In this document: positions 44,946 through 54,055 of the stretch, in pieces
How the letters are laid out: every line of letters starts with the position of its first letter
Numbering within the stretch: position 1 is the first letter of the stretch
Source of the DNA: Paraburkholderia aromaticivorans
GTDB lineage: Bacteria > Pseudomonadota > Gammaproteobacteria > Burkholderiales > Burkholderiaceae
Length of the DNA: 64,000 bases
Direction of reading: 5' to 3'
Assembly (NCBI RefSeq): GCF_002278075.1
Contig: NZ_CP022989.1
Location: forward strand, 3,534,001-3,598,000
Position numbers and translations under genes: made by a program
The notes under the pieces: model-generated
What the model was told of the DNA's origin: nothing
Seen by the model: the letters and a program-made list of their open reading frames with translations, nothing else
The model's database searches: none

Positions 44946-46187
44946 CTAGGCCGTGTGACGCTTGCGGTAACCGTCGAGGAAGCGCGCGATCCGGTTGATC
45001 GAATCCGCGAGGTCGTCCACGTTCGGCAGGAACACGACGCGGAAATGATCCGGCGTTTTCCAGTTGAAGCCGGTGCCCTGCACAAGCAGCACGCGCTCTT
45101 CCAGCAACAGGTCGAGGATGAACTGCTGGTCGTCCTTGATCGGATAGATCTTCGGGTCCAGCCGCGGGAACATGTACAGCGCCGCTTCGGGCTTCACGCA
45201 ACTCACGCCGGGGATCGCCGTCAACATGTCATACGCGAGTTCGCGCTGTTTGTACAGGCGCCCGGTCGGCACGATCAGGTCGTTGATGCTCTGGTAGCCG
45301 CCGAGCGCGGTCTGGATCGCGTATTGGCCCGGCACGTTCGGGCACAGGCGCATGGAAGCCAGAATGCCGAGCCCTTCGAAGTAGTCTTTCGCGTGGCGGC
45401 GGTTCTCGCCGGCGGTCAGGCCTGAAATGAACATCCAGCCGGCGCGATAACCGCACGACCGGTAGCTCTTCGACAGGCTGTTGAACGTGACCGTGAGCAC
45501 GTCTTCGGAGAGCGCCGCCATCGACGTGTGCTTCTTGCCGTCGTAGACGATCTTGTCGTAGACCTCGTCGGCGAAGATCACGAGGCCGTGCTGGCGGGCG
45601 ATCTCGATCAGGCCGAGCAGCAGTTCGTCCGAATACAGCGCGCCGGTCGGGTTGTTCGGGTTGATGACCACGAGCGCGCGCGTATTCGGCGTGATTTTCG
45701 CGCGAATGTCGTCGAGGTCGGGCATCCAGCTATTCGATTCGTCGCAGATGTAGTGCACCGGCGTGCCGCCCGACAGGCTCACGCCGGCGGTCCACAGCGG
45801 ATAGTCCGGCGCGGGCAGCAGCACTTCGTCGCCATCGTTCAGGAGGCCCTGAAGCGCCATCACGATTAGCTCGGACGCGCCGTTGCCGATATAGATGTCG
45901 TCCAGCTCGACCCCGTGCACGCCCTTTTGCTGCGTGTAATGCATGATCGCCTTGCGCGCGGCGAACACTCCCTTGGAGTCGGAATAACCCGACGAACCCG
46001 GCAGGTTCAGGATCATGTCCTGGATGATTTCGTCCGGCGCGTCGAAGCCGAACGGCGCGAGATTGCCGATGTTCAGCTTGATGATGCGGTGGCCCTCTTC
46101 CTCGAGCCGCTTCGCATGTTCGAGGACGGGCCCGCGAATGTCATAGCAGACATTCAACAACTTGTTGGATTTGAGTATCGGTTTCAC
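44946..46187 (-). CDS. alaA: glutamate-pyruvate aminotransferase AlaA (pyridoxal phosphate)
   Basis: A class I aminotransferase making alanine from pyruvate and glutamate. The 413 residues track E. coli AlaA closely in blocks: LLNVCYDIRGPVLEHAKRLEEEG, APFGFDAPDEI, INPNNPTGALYS, the PLP lysine in FNSLSKSYRSCGYRAGW, LGGYQSIND and VLLVQGTGFNW. There is no ATG near the conserved start. The GTG at 46187 aligns with the E. coli start; a GTG three codons earlier (46196) has AGGA closer. It precedes hom and thrC, giving an amino-acid cluster. Confidence 0.94.
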   Translation of the reverse strand: MKPILKSNKLLNVCYDIRGPVLEHAKRLEEEGHRIIKLNIGNLAPFGFDAPDEIIQDMILNLPGSSGYSDSKGVFAARKAIMHYTQQKGVHGVELDDIYIGNGASELIVMALQGLLNDGDEVLLPAPDYPLWTAGVSLSGGTPVHYICDESNSWMPDLDDIRAKITPNTRALVVINPNNPTGALYSDELLLGLIEIARQHGLVIFADEVYDKIVYDGKKHTSMAALSEDVLTVTFNSLSKSYRSCGYRAGWMFISGLTAGENRRHAKDYFEGLGILASMRLCPNVPGQYAIQTALGGYQSINDLIVPTGRLYKQRELAYDMLTAIPGVSCVKPEAALYMFPRLDPKIYPIKDDQQFILDLLLEERVLLVQGTGFNWKTPDHFRVVFLPNVDDLADSINRIARFLDGYRKRHTA

Positions 46188-46713
46188 GGCGGGCACTTCA
46201 TCCTGGTTGATGACTTGGGCAAACCGGCGCGCGCAAACAATATAGCGGGCGGGCAGGTTCGCCCTATGGGGAATTCGGGCGCGGCACGGCCGGTGACGGC
46301 AAGCGGCGACCGGCGGACGCGGATCGGGTCGAATCACGGAGCCCATTCGTCGAGCCGCTGCGCGAGGCCGCTTCGCGAGGCTTTCTCGCGCTGACGAACG
46401 CAGACAGAACCGACGAAAAGCGGCGGAAATCGGCCGAAAGCGGGCAAAACCAAGGCGGGTAGCCGGTGGGCCGCACCCTTCGGCTCAGCGCGGCTTGTGG
46501 CGGCATATGAGCGAGGGGCGCCGCGAGGCGGCTAAAAAGTTATAATTTAGCGGATTTTGGCCGACTTCCGCAATGCACCAACCGCATCGGCAAGCCTTTT
46601 CGGCCGCTTCTGCCCCATTCGCGTGTTCCACTCGCGTCGAATCGCCCCGCCCGGCCCCGCCCGGCCGGGCCGCCAACACGCATGATGTCTCACGACGACT
46701 TCGGAAAACCAAT
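46188..46713. promoter_or_regulatory. alaA / DUF498 divergent intergenic region
   Basis: About 525 bases between divergent genes. A perfect TATAAT lies at 46541-46546 on the plus strand, with a likely start near 46553. The DUF498 frame is open from an ATG at 46573, but that 47-residue stretch is Ala/Arg/Pro-rich and not conserved-looking. I see no separate gene. Confidence 0.45.
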
Positions 46714-47088
46714 TTGAAATTACATCAGGATTCGAGCGGCGCCCTGAACACCGTCACCGGTTACGGCGCCGACTATGTCGAAATCAATCTGGTGCGCCAT
46801 TCGGGCAGCCTTCTCGTGCTGCCGGACGCGCCGGTCATCCCTTGGCCCGTCTCTTCCTTCGAGCAACTGAGCGCCGAGCACTTTGCGATGCTGGTCGACT
46901 CCGCGCCCGAAGTGGTCGTGTTCGGCAGCGGCGAACGGCTGCGCTTTCCGCATCCGCGCCTGACCGCCGCGCTCACGGCGAAGCGCATCGGCGTCGAAAC
47001 CATGGACTTCAAGGCCGCCTGCCGCACGTACAACATTTTGATGGCCGAGGGCCGCAAGGTCGCGGCCGCGCTGCTGATCGAAGCGTAG
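46714..47088 (+). CDS. Mth938-like DUF498 domain protein
   Basis: A small (124 residues) protein of the Mth938/NDUFAF3-like superfamily; bacterial members have no firmly assigned role. The domain covers the whole protein: ALNTVTGYGADYVEINLVRHSGSLLVLPD, VVVFGSGERLRFPHPRL and GVETMDFKAACRTYNILMAEGRKVAAALLI. The domain begins right at a TTG codon (46714) with GGAAAA about 8 bases before it. The alternative ATG at 46573 would add an unlikely extension but sits just behind the TATAAT box. It lies upstream of the Ara4N operon with a 405-base gap. Confidence 0.82.
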   Translation: MKLHQDSSGALNTVTGYGADYVEINLVRHSGSLLVLPDAPVIPWPVSSFEQLSAEHFAMLVDSAPEVVVFGSGERLRFPHPRLTAALTAKRIGVETMDFKAACRTYNILMAEGRKVAAALLIEA

Positions 47089-47493
47089 CGCGTGCCCGCG
47101 AAGCCGCGCTGGAGCGATCGGCCGCGGCCTGTTGCGCGCCGTATCCGGGGCGCTCGCGCCGCCGGACCGACTGCTCGCCCTGGCCGCGTCGCGGCCGATA
47201 ACGTACACTGCGCGCCATTGAAGGCAGTACCGGCAGTACCGGCGCGACCGCGCGCCTGCGGCGGCGCCCTGTCGGCGCCCTGTTAGCGGCAGGTGAAGCC
47301 GCCGCCGTCGGGGCCGGCCGCGGGCGCAGGCGACCGGGACGCCGCGCGGCGAGTCCGACGCACGCGCGCCGCGAAGACGGCAGTCCCGCAACGCGCAAGC
47401 CGCCTTGCGGATCGCCGCCTCGCATGGCCGCTTGCCATTTCCGAACAACACCGCTTCGCCGCCCACGCGGCGTCGCCACAAAGGTTGAAATCC
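47089..47493. promoter_or_regulatory. region upstream of the Ara4N operon
   Basis: This 405-base GC-rich gap holds the tandem GGCAGTACC repeated twice (near 47223-47240). I do not see PmrA-type CTTAAT repeats or a consensus promoter. The arnT reading frame stays open back to 47293 without ArnT-like sequence. No gene is called. Confidence 0.35.
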
Positions 47494-49227
47494 ATGAACG
47501 ATACGCCCACAAGGCTACCGCTCAACCGCACCACCGTTCTGCTGCTGGTGCTGGCCCTCGCCGTGATCTGGTTCGTGCCGCTCGGCTGGCGCCACCTGCT
47601 GCCGAGCGACGAAGGCCGCTACGCCGAGATGGCGCGCGAGATGTTCGTCACCGGCGACTGGATCACGCCGCGCTACAACGGCTATAAGTATTTCGAAAAG
47701 CCGCCGCTGCAAACGTGGGCGAACGCGCTCACGTTCGCGTGGTTCGGCATCGGCGAATGGCAGGCGCGGCTCTACACCGCACTGACGGGCTTCGCCGGCG
47801 TGCTGCTGATCGGCTTCACCGGCCAGCGCGTGTTCAACACGGCGACCGGCGTATTCGCGGCGATCGTGCTGGCGACCTCGCCGTACTGGAACCTGATGGG
47901 CCACTTCAACACGCTCGACATGGGCCTGTCGTTCTGGATGGAACTGACGTTGTGCGCGCTGCTGCTCGCACAGCGCCCCAACCTGCCGGGCAGCCGCGTG
48001 CGCGGCTGGATGTGGGTGTGCTGGGGCTCGATGGCGCTGGCGGTGCTGTCCAAGGGGCTCGTCGGCGTGATCCTGCCGGGCGCCGTGCTCGTGCTCTACA
48101 CGCTGATCGCGCGCGACTGGGCCGTATGGAAGCGCCTGCATCTGATCGGCGGCCTGATCGTGTTCTTCGCGATCGTCACGCCATGGTTCGTACTGGTGCA
48201 GCAGCGCAACCCGGAATTCCTGAATTTCTTCTTCATCGTGCAGCAGTTCAAGCGCTATCTGACGCCTGAGCAGAACCGTCCGGGGCCGTTCTACTACTTC
48301 GTGCCGGTGCTGCTGGTGGGCTTCCTGCCATGGCTCTCGGTGACCGTGCAGAGCGTGCGCCACGCGTTGCGCCTGCCGCGCCAGCCGAACGGCTTTGCGC
48401 CCGTCACGCTGATGCTGACGTGGACCGTCTTCATCTTCCTGTTTTTCAGCGCGTCGCATTCGAAGCTGCTCTCCTACACGCTGCCCATCGCGCCGCCGAT
48501 CGCGCTCCTGATCGGCATGTATCTTCCGCTCGTCACGCGCGACCAGTTGCGCCGCCATCTGGCCGGCTACGCGCTCTTTCTCGTGGTGGCCGCGTTCGCC
48601 TCGCTGTTCCTGTCGCGCTTCGGCAGCGCCCGCAATCCGGCCGAACTGTATGCCGAGTACCGCACATGGGTGCTGGCGGCGCTCGCCGTCGCCTTCGTGC
48701 TGACGCTGGCCGCGCTGTGGCTGAATCGCCGCAGCCGGGCCGGCGGCCTCGGCGCCGTCGCCACCTTCGGCGCGGCGTGGCTGCTGCTCGGCACCATCGC
48801 CGGCACGGGCCACGACGTGTTCGGCCGCCTGAGCTCCGGCGCGCCGCTCGCGCCGGCCATCAAGGCGGAGATCGCGAAGCTGCCGGCCGACACGCCGTTC
48901 TACTCGGTGGGCGTGCTCGACCACACGCTGCCGTTCTATGTCGACCACACCATGATCATGGTCGAGCACGCGGACGAACTGGCGTTCGGCGTATCCGTCG
49001 AACCGCAGAAATGGATTCCGTCGGTCGACGCCTGGATCGAACGCTGGAAGGCCGACCGCTATGCGCTCGCGCTGATCCCGCCGCCCACCTATGACCGACT
49101 CCTCAAGGAAGGCCTGCCAATGCAGGTGATCGGCCGCGACTCGCGCCGCGTGGTGGTGGAAAAGCCGCTCGCCGCGTCGGCTGCCGCAGCAGCGGCGTCC
49201 GCGCCAGTGGAAAAAGCGCAACCATGA
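47494..49227 (+). CDS. arnT: undecaprenyl-phosphate-Ara4N:lipid A transferase ArnT
   Basis: ArnT transfers 4-amino-4-deoxy-L-arabinose from the undecaprenyl carrier to lipid A at the periplasmic face of the inner membrane, lowering affinity for cationic peptides and polymyxin. The 577-residue protein has a first helix (TTVLLLVLALAVIWFVPLGW) and the first-loop acidic pair Asp39-Glu40 in LLPSDEGRYAEMAREM. FEKPPLQTW and many further helices follow, then a soluble C-terminal domain (about 430-577). AAAGG lies 10 bases before the ATG. Unlike in E. coli, arnT opens the operon. Confidence 0.93.
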   Translation: MNDTPTRLPLNRTTVLLLVLALAVIWFVPLGWRHLLPSDEGRYAEMAREMFVTGDWITPRYNGYKYFEKPPLQTWANALTFAWFGIGEWQARLYTALTGFAGVLLIGFTGQRVFNTATGVFAAIVLATSPYWNLMGHFNTLDMGLSFWMELTLCALLLAQRPNLPGSRVRGWMWVCWGSMALAVLSKGLVGVILPGAVLVLYTLIARDWAVWKRLHLIGGLIVFFAIVTPWFVLVQQRNPEFLNFFFIVQQFKRYLTPEQNRPGPFYYFVPVLLVGFLPWLSVTVQSVRHALRLPRQPNGFAPVTLMLTWTVFIFLFFSASHSKLLSYTLPIAPPIALLIGMYLPLVTRDQLRRHLAGYALFLVVAAFASLFLSRFGSARNPAELYAEYRTWVLAALAVAFVLTLAALWLNRRSRAGGLGAVATFGAAWLLLGTIAGTGHDVFGRLSSGAPLAPAIKAEIAKLPADTPFYSVGVLDHTLPFYVDHTMIMVEHADELAFGVSVEPQKWIPSVDAWIERWKADRYALALIPPPTYDRLLKEGLPMQVIGRDSRRVVVEKPLAASAAAAAASAPVEKAQP

Positions 49228-49252
49228 CCCCATATCAGGATCTGCCCGTTCG

Positions 49253-49624
49253 ATGAACCCGATTTCCCTCTTTTGCATTCTTACCGGCGTCACGTTGAAC
49301 GCCGGTGCGCAGTTGCTGCTCAAAGCCGGTACGAATGCCGTTGGACACTTCGAATTCAGCCGTGCGAACATCCTGCCCATTGCCTTTCGCCTGGCAACCC
49401 AGCCGCCAATCATCGGCGGGCTGGCCTGCTATGTGATCAGCGTGGCCGTGTGGATCATCGGGCTGTCGCGGGTGGAGGTGTCGATTGCCTATCCGATGCT
49501 CTCGCTCGGCTACGTCGTCAACGCGTTCGCGGCGTGGTATCTGTTTGACGAAGTGCTGTCGGTGCAGAAGCTGATCGGCATCGGCATCATCCTGATCGGC
49601 GTGCTGGTGTTGGCTCGCACCTAG
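49253..49624 (+). CDS. arnE: small EamA/SMR-type membrane protein, probable Ara4N flippase subunit
   Basis: A 123-residue protein with four predicted membrane helices, in the size and pattern of SMR/ArnE/ArnF proteins: LFCILTGVTLNAGAQLLLKAG, YVISVAVWIIGLSRVEVSIAYPMLSLGYV and IGIGIILIGVLVLART. In E. coli ArnE and ArnF flip the undecaprenyl-phosphate-Ara4N. Only one such gene is present here, so it may act as a homodimer. It starts 25 bases after arnT and precedes arnB by 244 bases. The role is inferred from family and position. Confidence 0.85.
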   Translation: MNPISLFCILTGVTLNAGAQLLLKAGTNAVGHFEFSRANILPIAFRLATQPPIIGGLACYVISVAVWIIGLSRVEVSIAYPMLSLGYVVNAFAAWYLFDEVLSVQKLIGIGIILIGVLVLART

Positions 49625-49868
49625 CGGTCACGGGCCGGCAGCGGTGTGCCGGACAGGATCTATTACAGTTTTTGCCGGCGCCGCCTCGAACACAGGAAGG
49701 CAGCAAAAGATACCGCAAGCAGGCGTGCCGGCCGACTAAGGAATACGTAAGCTTGACCACGGTATGCTGCGCGGTTGCGCCCTTTTTTACCTCGGCCCGG
49801 GTTGCGCGTAGTGTGTGGTTTAGTCGCGCCCTTCGGGTTGCGCCCCCTTTCAATCGAGCAAAGCATTC
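49625..49868. other. arnE-arnB gap, no gene
   Basis: This 244-base gap inside the arn cluster is longer than elsewhere in the operon. TTGACC at 49753-49758 resembles a -35, but I find no matching -10 at 16-18 bases. A second, internal promoter is possible but unproven. Confidence 0.3.
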
Positions 49869-51020
49869 ATGAGCCAGTCAACAGTCCCGTTTTTGCCCTT
49901 TGTCAAACCCGAGATCGATGAGGAAACGATTCAGGGCGTCGCCGACGTGCTGCGCTCCGGCTGGATCACCACCGGCCCGCAGAACCAGAAGTTCGAAGCG
50001 GCGCTGTCGGAATTCTGCGGCGGCCGTCCGGTGCGCACGTTCAATTCCGGTACGGCGACGCTGGAAATCGGCCTGCGCATCGCCGGCGTGGGTGCGGGCG
50101 ACGAGGTCATCACGACGCCGGCTTCGTGGGTCTCGACCAGCAACGTGATCTATGAAGTCGGCGCGACCCCCGTGTTCGCCGACATCGACCCGCTCACCCG
50201 CAACATTGATCTCGATCTGCTCGAAAAGGCCATCACGCCGCGCACCAAGGCGCTGATTCCGGTGTATCTGTCGGGCCTGCCGGTCGACATGGACCGTCTG
50301 TACGCGATCGCCCGCGCCCACAAGCTGCGCGTGATCGAAGACGCCGCGCAGGCATTCGGCTCGACGTGGAAAGGCGAGCGCATCGGCAAGCTGGGCGACA
50401 TGGTCTCGTTCAGCTTTCATGCAAACAAGAATCTGACCTCGATCGAAGGCGGCGCGCTGGTGCTGAACAACGAGGAAGAAGCCGTCCTTGCGCAGAAATA
50501 CCGCCTGCAAGGCATCACGCGCACCGGCTTCGACGGCATGGACTGCGACGTGCTCGGCGGCAAGTACAACCTGACGGACGTCGCCGCGCGCGTCGGCCTC
50601 GGCCAGCTGCCGCATCTGGAACGTTTTCTGGCGCAGCGCAAAAAACTCGTGCGCGCGTATTTCGCGGGGTTCGAGGGCGGCGCGGCGACGCAACTGGGAG
50701 TCGGCCTGCCGTTTGCTGACTTTGAAAACAGCAACTGGCACATGTTCCAGATCACCCTGCCGCTGGAGAAACTCTCGATCGACCGCGCGGGCTTCATGGG
50801 TCAGTTGAAAGAACGCGGCATCGGCTCGGGCGTGCACTACCCGGCGATTCACCTGTTCTCGCTGTACCGGGCGCGCGGCTTCAGGCAAGGCATGTTCCCG
50901 CATGCGGAGCGCTTCGGCGCGACCAATGTCACGCTGCCGCTCTTCACGCTGATGAACGAGGGCGACGTGGAGCGCGTGTGCCGCGCGGTCAATGAAATTT
51001 GCGAACAATACGGAAAATAA
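49869..51020 (+). CDS. arnB: UDP-4-amino-4-deoxy-L-arabinose aminotransferase ArnB
   Basis: ArnB uses glutamate and pyridoxal phosphate to aminate UDP-4-keto-pentose, giving UDP-Ara4N. The 383-residue protein is a DegT/DnrJ/EryC1 family enzyme. The PLP lysine is Lys187 in SFHANKNLT, and FNSGTATLEIGLRIAGVGAGDEV and VIEDAAQAFGSTWKG supply cofactor contacts. C-terminal blocks SGVHYPAIHLFSLYR and FPHAERFGATNVTLPLFTLM are ArnB-like. It lies 6 bases upstream of arnC. Confidence 0.95.
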   Translation: MSQSTVPFLPFVKPEIDEETIQGVADVLRSGWITTGPQNQKFEAALSEFCGGRPVRTFNSGTATLEIGLRIAGVGAGDEVITTPASWVSTSNVIYEVGATPVFADIDPLTRNIDLDLLEKAITPRTKALIPVYLSGLPVDMDRLYAIARAHKLRVIEDAAQAFGSTWKGERIGKLGDMVSFSFHANKNLTSIEGGALVLNNEEEAVLAQKYRLQGITRTGFDGMDCDVLGGKYNLTDVAARVGLGQLPHLERFLAQRKKLVRAYFAGFEGGAATQLGVGLPFADFENSNWHMFQITLPLEKLSIDRAGFMGQLKERGIGSGVHYPAIHLFSLYRARGFRQGMFPHAERFGATNVTLPLFTLMNEGDVERVCRAVNEICEQYGK

Positions 51021-51026
51021 GCGGAA

Positions 51027-52070
51027 ATGATTTATTCGGAACATCGCGCCGTCGTACCGGAAGTGTCGATCATCATCCCGGTGTACAACGAGGAAGCCGG
51101 TCTGGCTGCGCTGTTCGCGCGCCTCTATCCCGCGCTCGACGCGCTCGGCACCGGTTATGAAGTGATCTTCATCAACGACGGCAGCCGCGACAAATCCGCC
51201 GCCCTGCTCGCCGAGCAGTTCCGCGCGCGTCCCGACACGACCCGCGTGATTCTGCTGAACGGCAACTACGGCCAGCATATGGCGATTCTGGCGGGCTTCG
51301 AACAGTCGCGCGGCGAGATCGTCATCACGCTCGACGCCGACCTGCAGAATCCGCCGGAAGAGATCGGCAAGCTGGTCAACAAGATGCGCGAAGGCTACGA
51401 CTACGTCGGCACGATCCGCCTGCAACGCCAGGACAGCCTGTGGCGCCGCAAGGCCTCGCGCGCGATGAACCGGCTGCGCGAGCGCATCACCCGCATCAAG
51501 ATGACCGACCAGGGCTGCATGCTGCGCGCGTACAGCCGGCACATCATCGACACGATCAACCGCTGCGGCGAAATCAACACCTTCATTCCGGCGCTCGCGT
51601 ACACCTTCGCGCAGAATCCGGTGGAAGTCGAGGTCGCGCACGAAGAGCGTTTTGCCGGCGAATCGAAGTACTCGCTGTATTCGCTGATCCGCCTGAACTT
51701 CGACCTCGTGACCGGCTTCTCGGTCGTGCCGCTGCAATGGCTGTCGTTCATCGGCGTGATCCTGTCGCTCGGCTCCGCGGCGCTGTTCGTGCTGCTGCTG
51801 ATTCGCCGCTTCATCATCGGCGCGGAAGTGCAAGGTGTGTTCACGCTGTTCGCCATCACGTTCTTCCTGCTCGGCGTCATCATCTTCGCGCTCGGCCTGC
51901 TCGGCGAATATATCGGCCGGATCTATCAGCAGGTGCGCGCACGTCCGCGCTATCTCGTGCAGACCATTCTCGAACAGCGCGACGGCACGACCGTGGCCGA
52001 AGCGCCGCGCCAGGCGGTCGTGCAGGCCGTGCAGGCCGCGCCGCTCCTCGATCAAGGCCCCAATCCATGA
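51027..52070 (+). CDS. arnC: undecaprenyl-phosphate Ara4FN transferase ArnC
   Basis: ArnC joins formylated Ara4N to undecaprenyl phosphate at the cytoplasmic face. The 347 residues comprise a GT2 catalytic domain (VSIIIPVYNEEAGLAAL, FINDGSRDKSAALL, and the metal-binding TLDADLQNPPEE). Two C-terminal membrane helices follow at about 230-285 (WLSFIGVILSLGSAALFVLLL and FAITFFLLGVIIFALGLLGEYIG). It sits 6 bases after arnB, and its stop overlaps the following formyltransferase start as ATGA. Confidence 0.94.
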   Translation: MIYSEHRAVVPEVSIIIPVYNEEAGLAALFARLYPALDALGTGYEVIFINDGSRDKSAALLAEQFRARPDTTRVILLNGNYGQHMAILAGFEQSRGEIVITLDADLQNPPEEIGKLVNKMREGYDYVGTIRLQRQDSLWRRKASRAMNRLRERITRIKMTDQGCMLRAYSRHIIDTINRCGEINTFIPALAYTFAQNPVEVEVAHEERFAGESKYSLYSLIRLNFDLVTGFSVVPLQWLSFIGVILSLGSAALFVLLLIRRFIIGAEVQGVFTLFAITFFLLGVIIFALGLLGEYIGRIYQQVRARPRYLVQTILEQRDGTTVAEAPRQAVVQAVQAAPLLDQGPNP

Positions 52071-53002
52071 AGCCGCGCGCCGTCGTATTCGCGTATCACA
52101 ACGTCGGCGTGCGCTGCCTGCAGGTGCTGCTCGCGCGCGGCGTGGAGGTGGCGCTCGTCGTCACGCACGAAGACAGCCCGACCGAAAACATCTGGTTCGG
52201 CAGCGTCGCTTCGGTCGCGGCCGAGCACGGCATTCCGGTGATCACGCCGCACGATCCGAAGAGTCCCGAACTGCGCGCCGCGGTGAGCGCCGCGCGCCCG
52301 GACTTCATCTTCTCGTTCTACTACCGCCACATGTTGCCGGTCGACGTGTTGGCGCTCGCCGCACGGGGCGCTTACAACATGCACGGCTCGCTGCTGCCCA
52401 AGTACCGCGGCCGCGTGCCGACCAACTGGGCGGTGATTCACGGCGAAACCGAAACCGGCGCGACGCTGCACGAAATGGCCGCCAAGCCGGACGCGGGCGC
52501 GATCATCGCGCAAACGCCGGTGCCGATCCTGCCCGACGACACCGCGAGCCAGGTGTTCGACAAGGTCACGGTGGCCGCCGAACAAACGCTGTGGCGCGTG
52601 CTGCCGTCCCTGCTGGCGGGTGAAGCGCCGCATCTGCCGAACGATCTCGCGCACGGCAGCTATTATGGCGGGCGCAAGCCGGAAGACGGACGCATCGACT
52701 GGACGCAATCGGCGCAGCAGGTCTACAACCTGATTCGCGCGGTCGCGCCACCCTATCCCGGCGCCTTCACGGACATCGGCGAGCAACGTTTCGTCGTGAC
52801 GCGCGCGCGCCTCGCCGCGCCCGGCGCGCTTCGCTCGGATTTGCCGCCGGGCCTGCACGTAAGCGATAATGGCATTTTCGCGACATGCGGCGACGGCCGC
52901 GCGATCGCCATCCACGAATTGCGGCGCCAGCACGACGGCAGCGAGACTGTCGTCACTCCGGCCGAATTTGCCCAGCTCATCCAAACTCCCCGTTACTCAT
53001 GA
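52067..53002 (+). CDS. arnA: UDP-Ara4N formyltransferase (stand-alone ArnA N-domain)
   Basis: This 311-residue enzyme formylates UDP-Ara4N with N10-formyl-tetrahydrofolate; the formyl group is removed later by ArnD. It corresponds to the N-terminal half of E. coli ArnA. The formyl-transfer triad is present as Asn104, His106 ([14 protein letters not shown]) and Asp142 ([10 protein letters not shown]). A C-terminal barrel-like domain (about 205-311) follows. The gene overlaps arnC and the decarboxylase gene by ATGA at both ends. In E. coli these two activities are one fused polypeptide; here they are separate genes. Confidence 0.93.
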   Translation: MKPRAVVFAYHNVGVRCLQVLLARGVEVALVVTHEDSPTENIWFGSVASVAAEHGIPVITPHDPKSPELRAAVSAARPDFIFSFYYRHMLPVDVLALAARGAYNMHGSLLPKYRGRVPTNWAVIHGETETGATLHEMAAKPDAGAIIAQTPVPILPDDTASQVFDKVTVAAEQTLWRVLPSLLAGEAPHLPNDLAHGSYYGGRKPEDGRIDWTQSAQQVYNLIRAVAPPYPGAFTDIGEQRFVVTRARLAAPGALRSDLPPGLHVSDNGIFATCGDGRAIAIHELRRQHDGSETVVTPAEFAQLIQTPRYS

Positions 53003-54045
53003 AAAAAGTCCTGATTCTGGGTGTGAATGGCTTCATCGGCCATCACCTGTCCAAACGCATTCTCGAAACGACCGATTGGGAAGTCTTCGGCATGGACATG
53101 CAGACCGAGCGTCTGGGCGACCTGGTCAATCATGAACGGATGCACTTCTTCGAAGGCGACATCACGATCAACAAGGAGTGGGTCGAATATCACGTCAAGA
53201 AGTGCGATGTGATCCTCCCGCTGGTCGCGATCGCCACGCCCGCCACGTACGTCAAGCAGCCGCTGCGCGTGTTCGAACTCGACTTCGAAGCGAACCTGCC
53301 GATCGTGCGTTCGGCGGTCAAGTACGGCAAGCACCTCGTGTTTCCGTCGACCTCCGAGGTCTACGGCATGTGCACGGACGAGCAGTTCGATCCGGAAGAA
53401 TCGCAACTGTCGTACGGCCCGATCAACAAGCCGCGCTGGATCTACGCGTGCTCCAAGCAGTTGATGGACCGCGTGATCTGGGGTTACGGCATGGAAGGCC
53501 TGAATTTCACGCTGTTCCGTCCGTTCAACTGGATCGGCCCGGGCCTCGATTCGATCTACACGCCGAAGGAAGGCAGCTCGCGCGTGGTCACGCAGTTCCT
53601 CGGCCATATCGTGCGCGGCGAGAACATCAGCCTCGTGGACGGCGGCGCGCAGAAGCGCGCGTTCACGGATATCGACGACGGCATCGGCGCGCTGATGAAG
53701 ATCATCGAAAACAAGAACGGCGTGGCGACGGGCAAGATCTACAACATCGGCAACCCGACCAACAATTTCTCGGTGCGTGAACTCGCGCACAAGATGCTGA
53801 CACTCGCCGCCGAATTCCCGGAATACGCGGAAACGGCCAAGCAGGTTCAGCTGGTCGAAACGTCGTCGGGCGCTTACTACGGCGCCGGCTACCAGGACGT
53901 GCAGAACCGCGTGCCGAAGATCGACAACACCATGCAGGAACTCGGCTGGGCGCCGAAGTCGACCTTCGACGAAGCGCTGCGCAAGATTTTCGAAGCGTAT
54001 CGCGGCCACGTCGGCGAAGCGCGCGCGCTCGTCGAACAGCAATAA
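52999..54045 (+). CDS. UDP-glucuronate decarboxylase (stand-alone ArnA C-domain)
   Basis: An extended SDR of 348 residues that oxidises and decarboxylates UDP-glucuronic acid to the UDP-4-keto-pentose used by ArnB. It corresponds to the C-terminal half of E. coli ArnA. The NAD-binding motif GVNGFIG is at residues 8-14. The active-site region reads [10 protein letters not shown] with the later YxxxK in [22 protein letters not shown] and [12 protein letters not shown] match the ArnA decarboxylase. Its ATG overlaps the formyltransferase stop (ATGA). The open frame continues upstream but the overlap fixes the start. Confidence 0.94.
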   Translation: MKKVLILGVNGFIGHHLSKRILETTDWEVFGMDMQTERLGDLVNHERMHFFEGDITINKEWVEYHVKKCDVILPLVAIATPATYVKQPLRVFELDFEANLPIVRSAVKYGKHLVFPSTSEVYGMCTDEQFDPEESQLSYGPINKPRWIYACSKQLMDRVIWGYGMEGLNFTLFRPFNWIGPGLDSIYTPKEGSSRVVTQFLGHIVRGENISLVDGGAQKRAFTDIDDGIGALMKIIENKNGVATGKIYNIGNPTNNFSVRELAHKMLTLAAEFPEYAETAKQVQLVETSSGAYYGAGYQDVQNRVPKIDNTMQELGWAPKSTFDEALRKIFEAYRGHVGEARALVEQQ

Positions 54046-54055
54046 GGGCCGATCC

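Noticed and set aside
47089..47493. PmrA or PhoP binding sites upstream of arnT
   Set aside because: No CTTAAT or (T/G)GTTTA direct repeats at the needed spacing were seen.
49741..49800. Internal promoter in the arn operon
   Set aside because: TTGACC is present but no -10 lies at 16-18 bases; evidence is too weak to call.
49878..52055. 725-codon minus-strand open frame opposite arnB and arnC
   Set aside because: Antisense shadow: composition dominated by Arg, His, Glu and Ala with no domain; the plus-strand genes are well-known enzymes.
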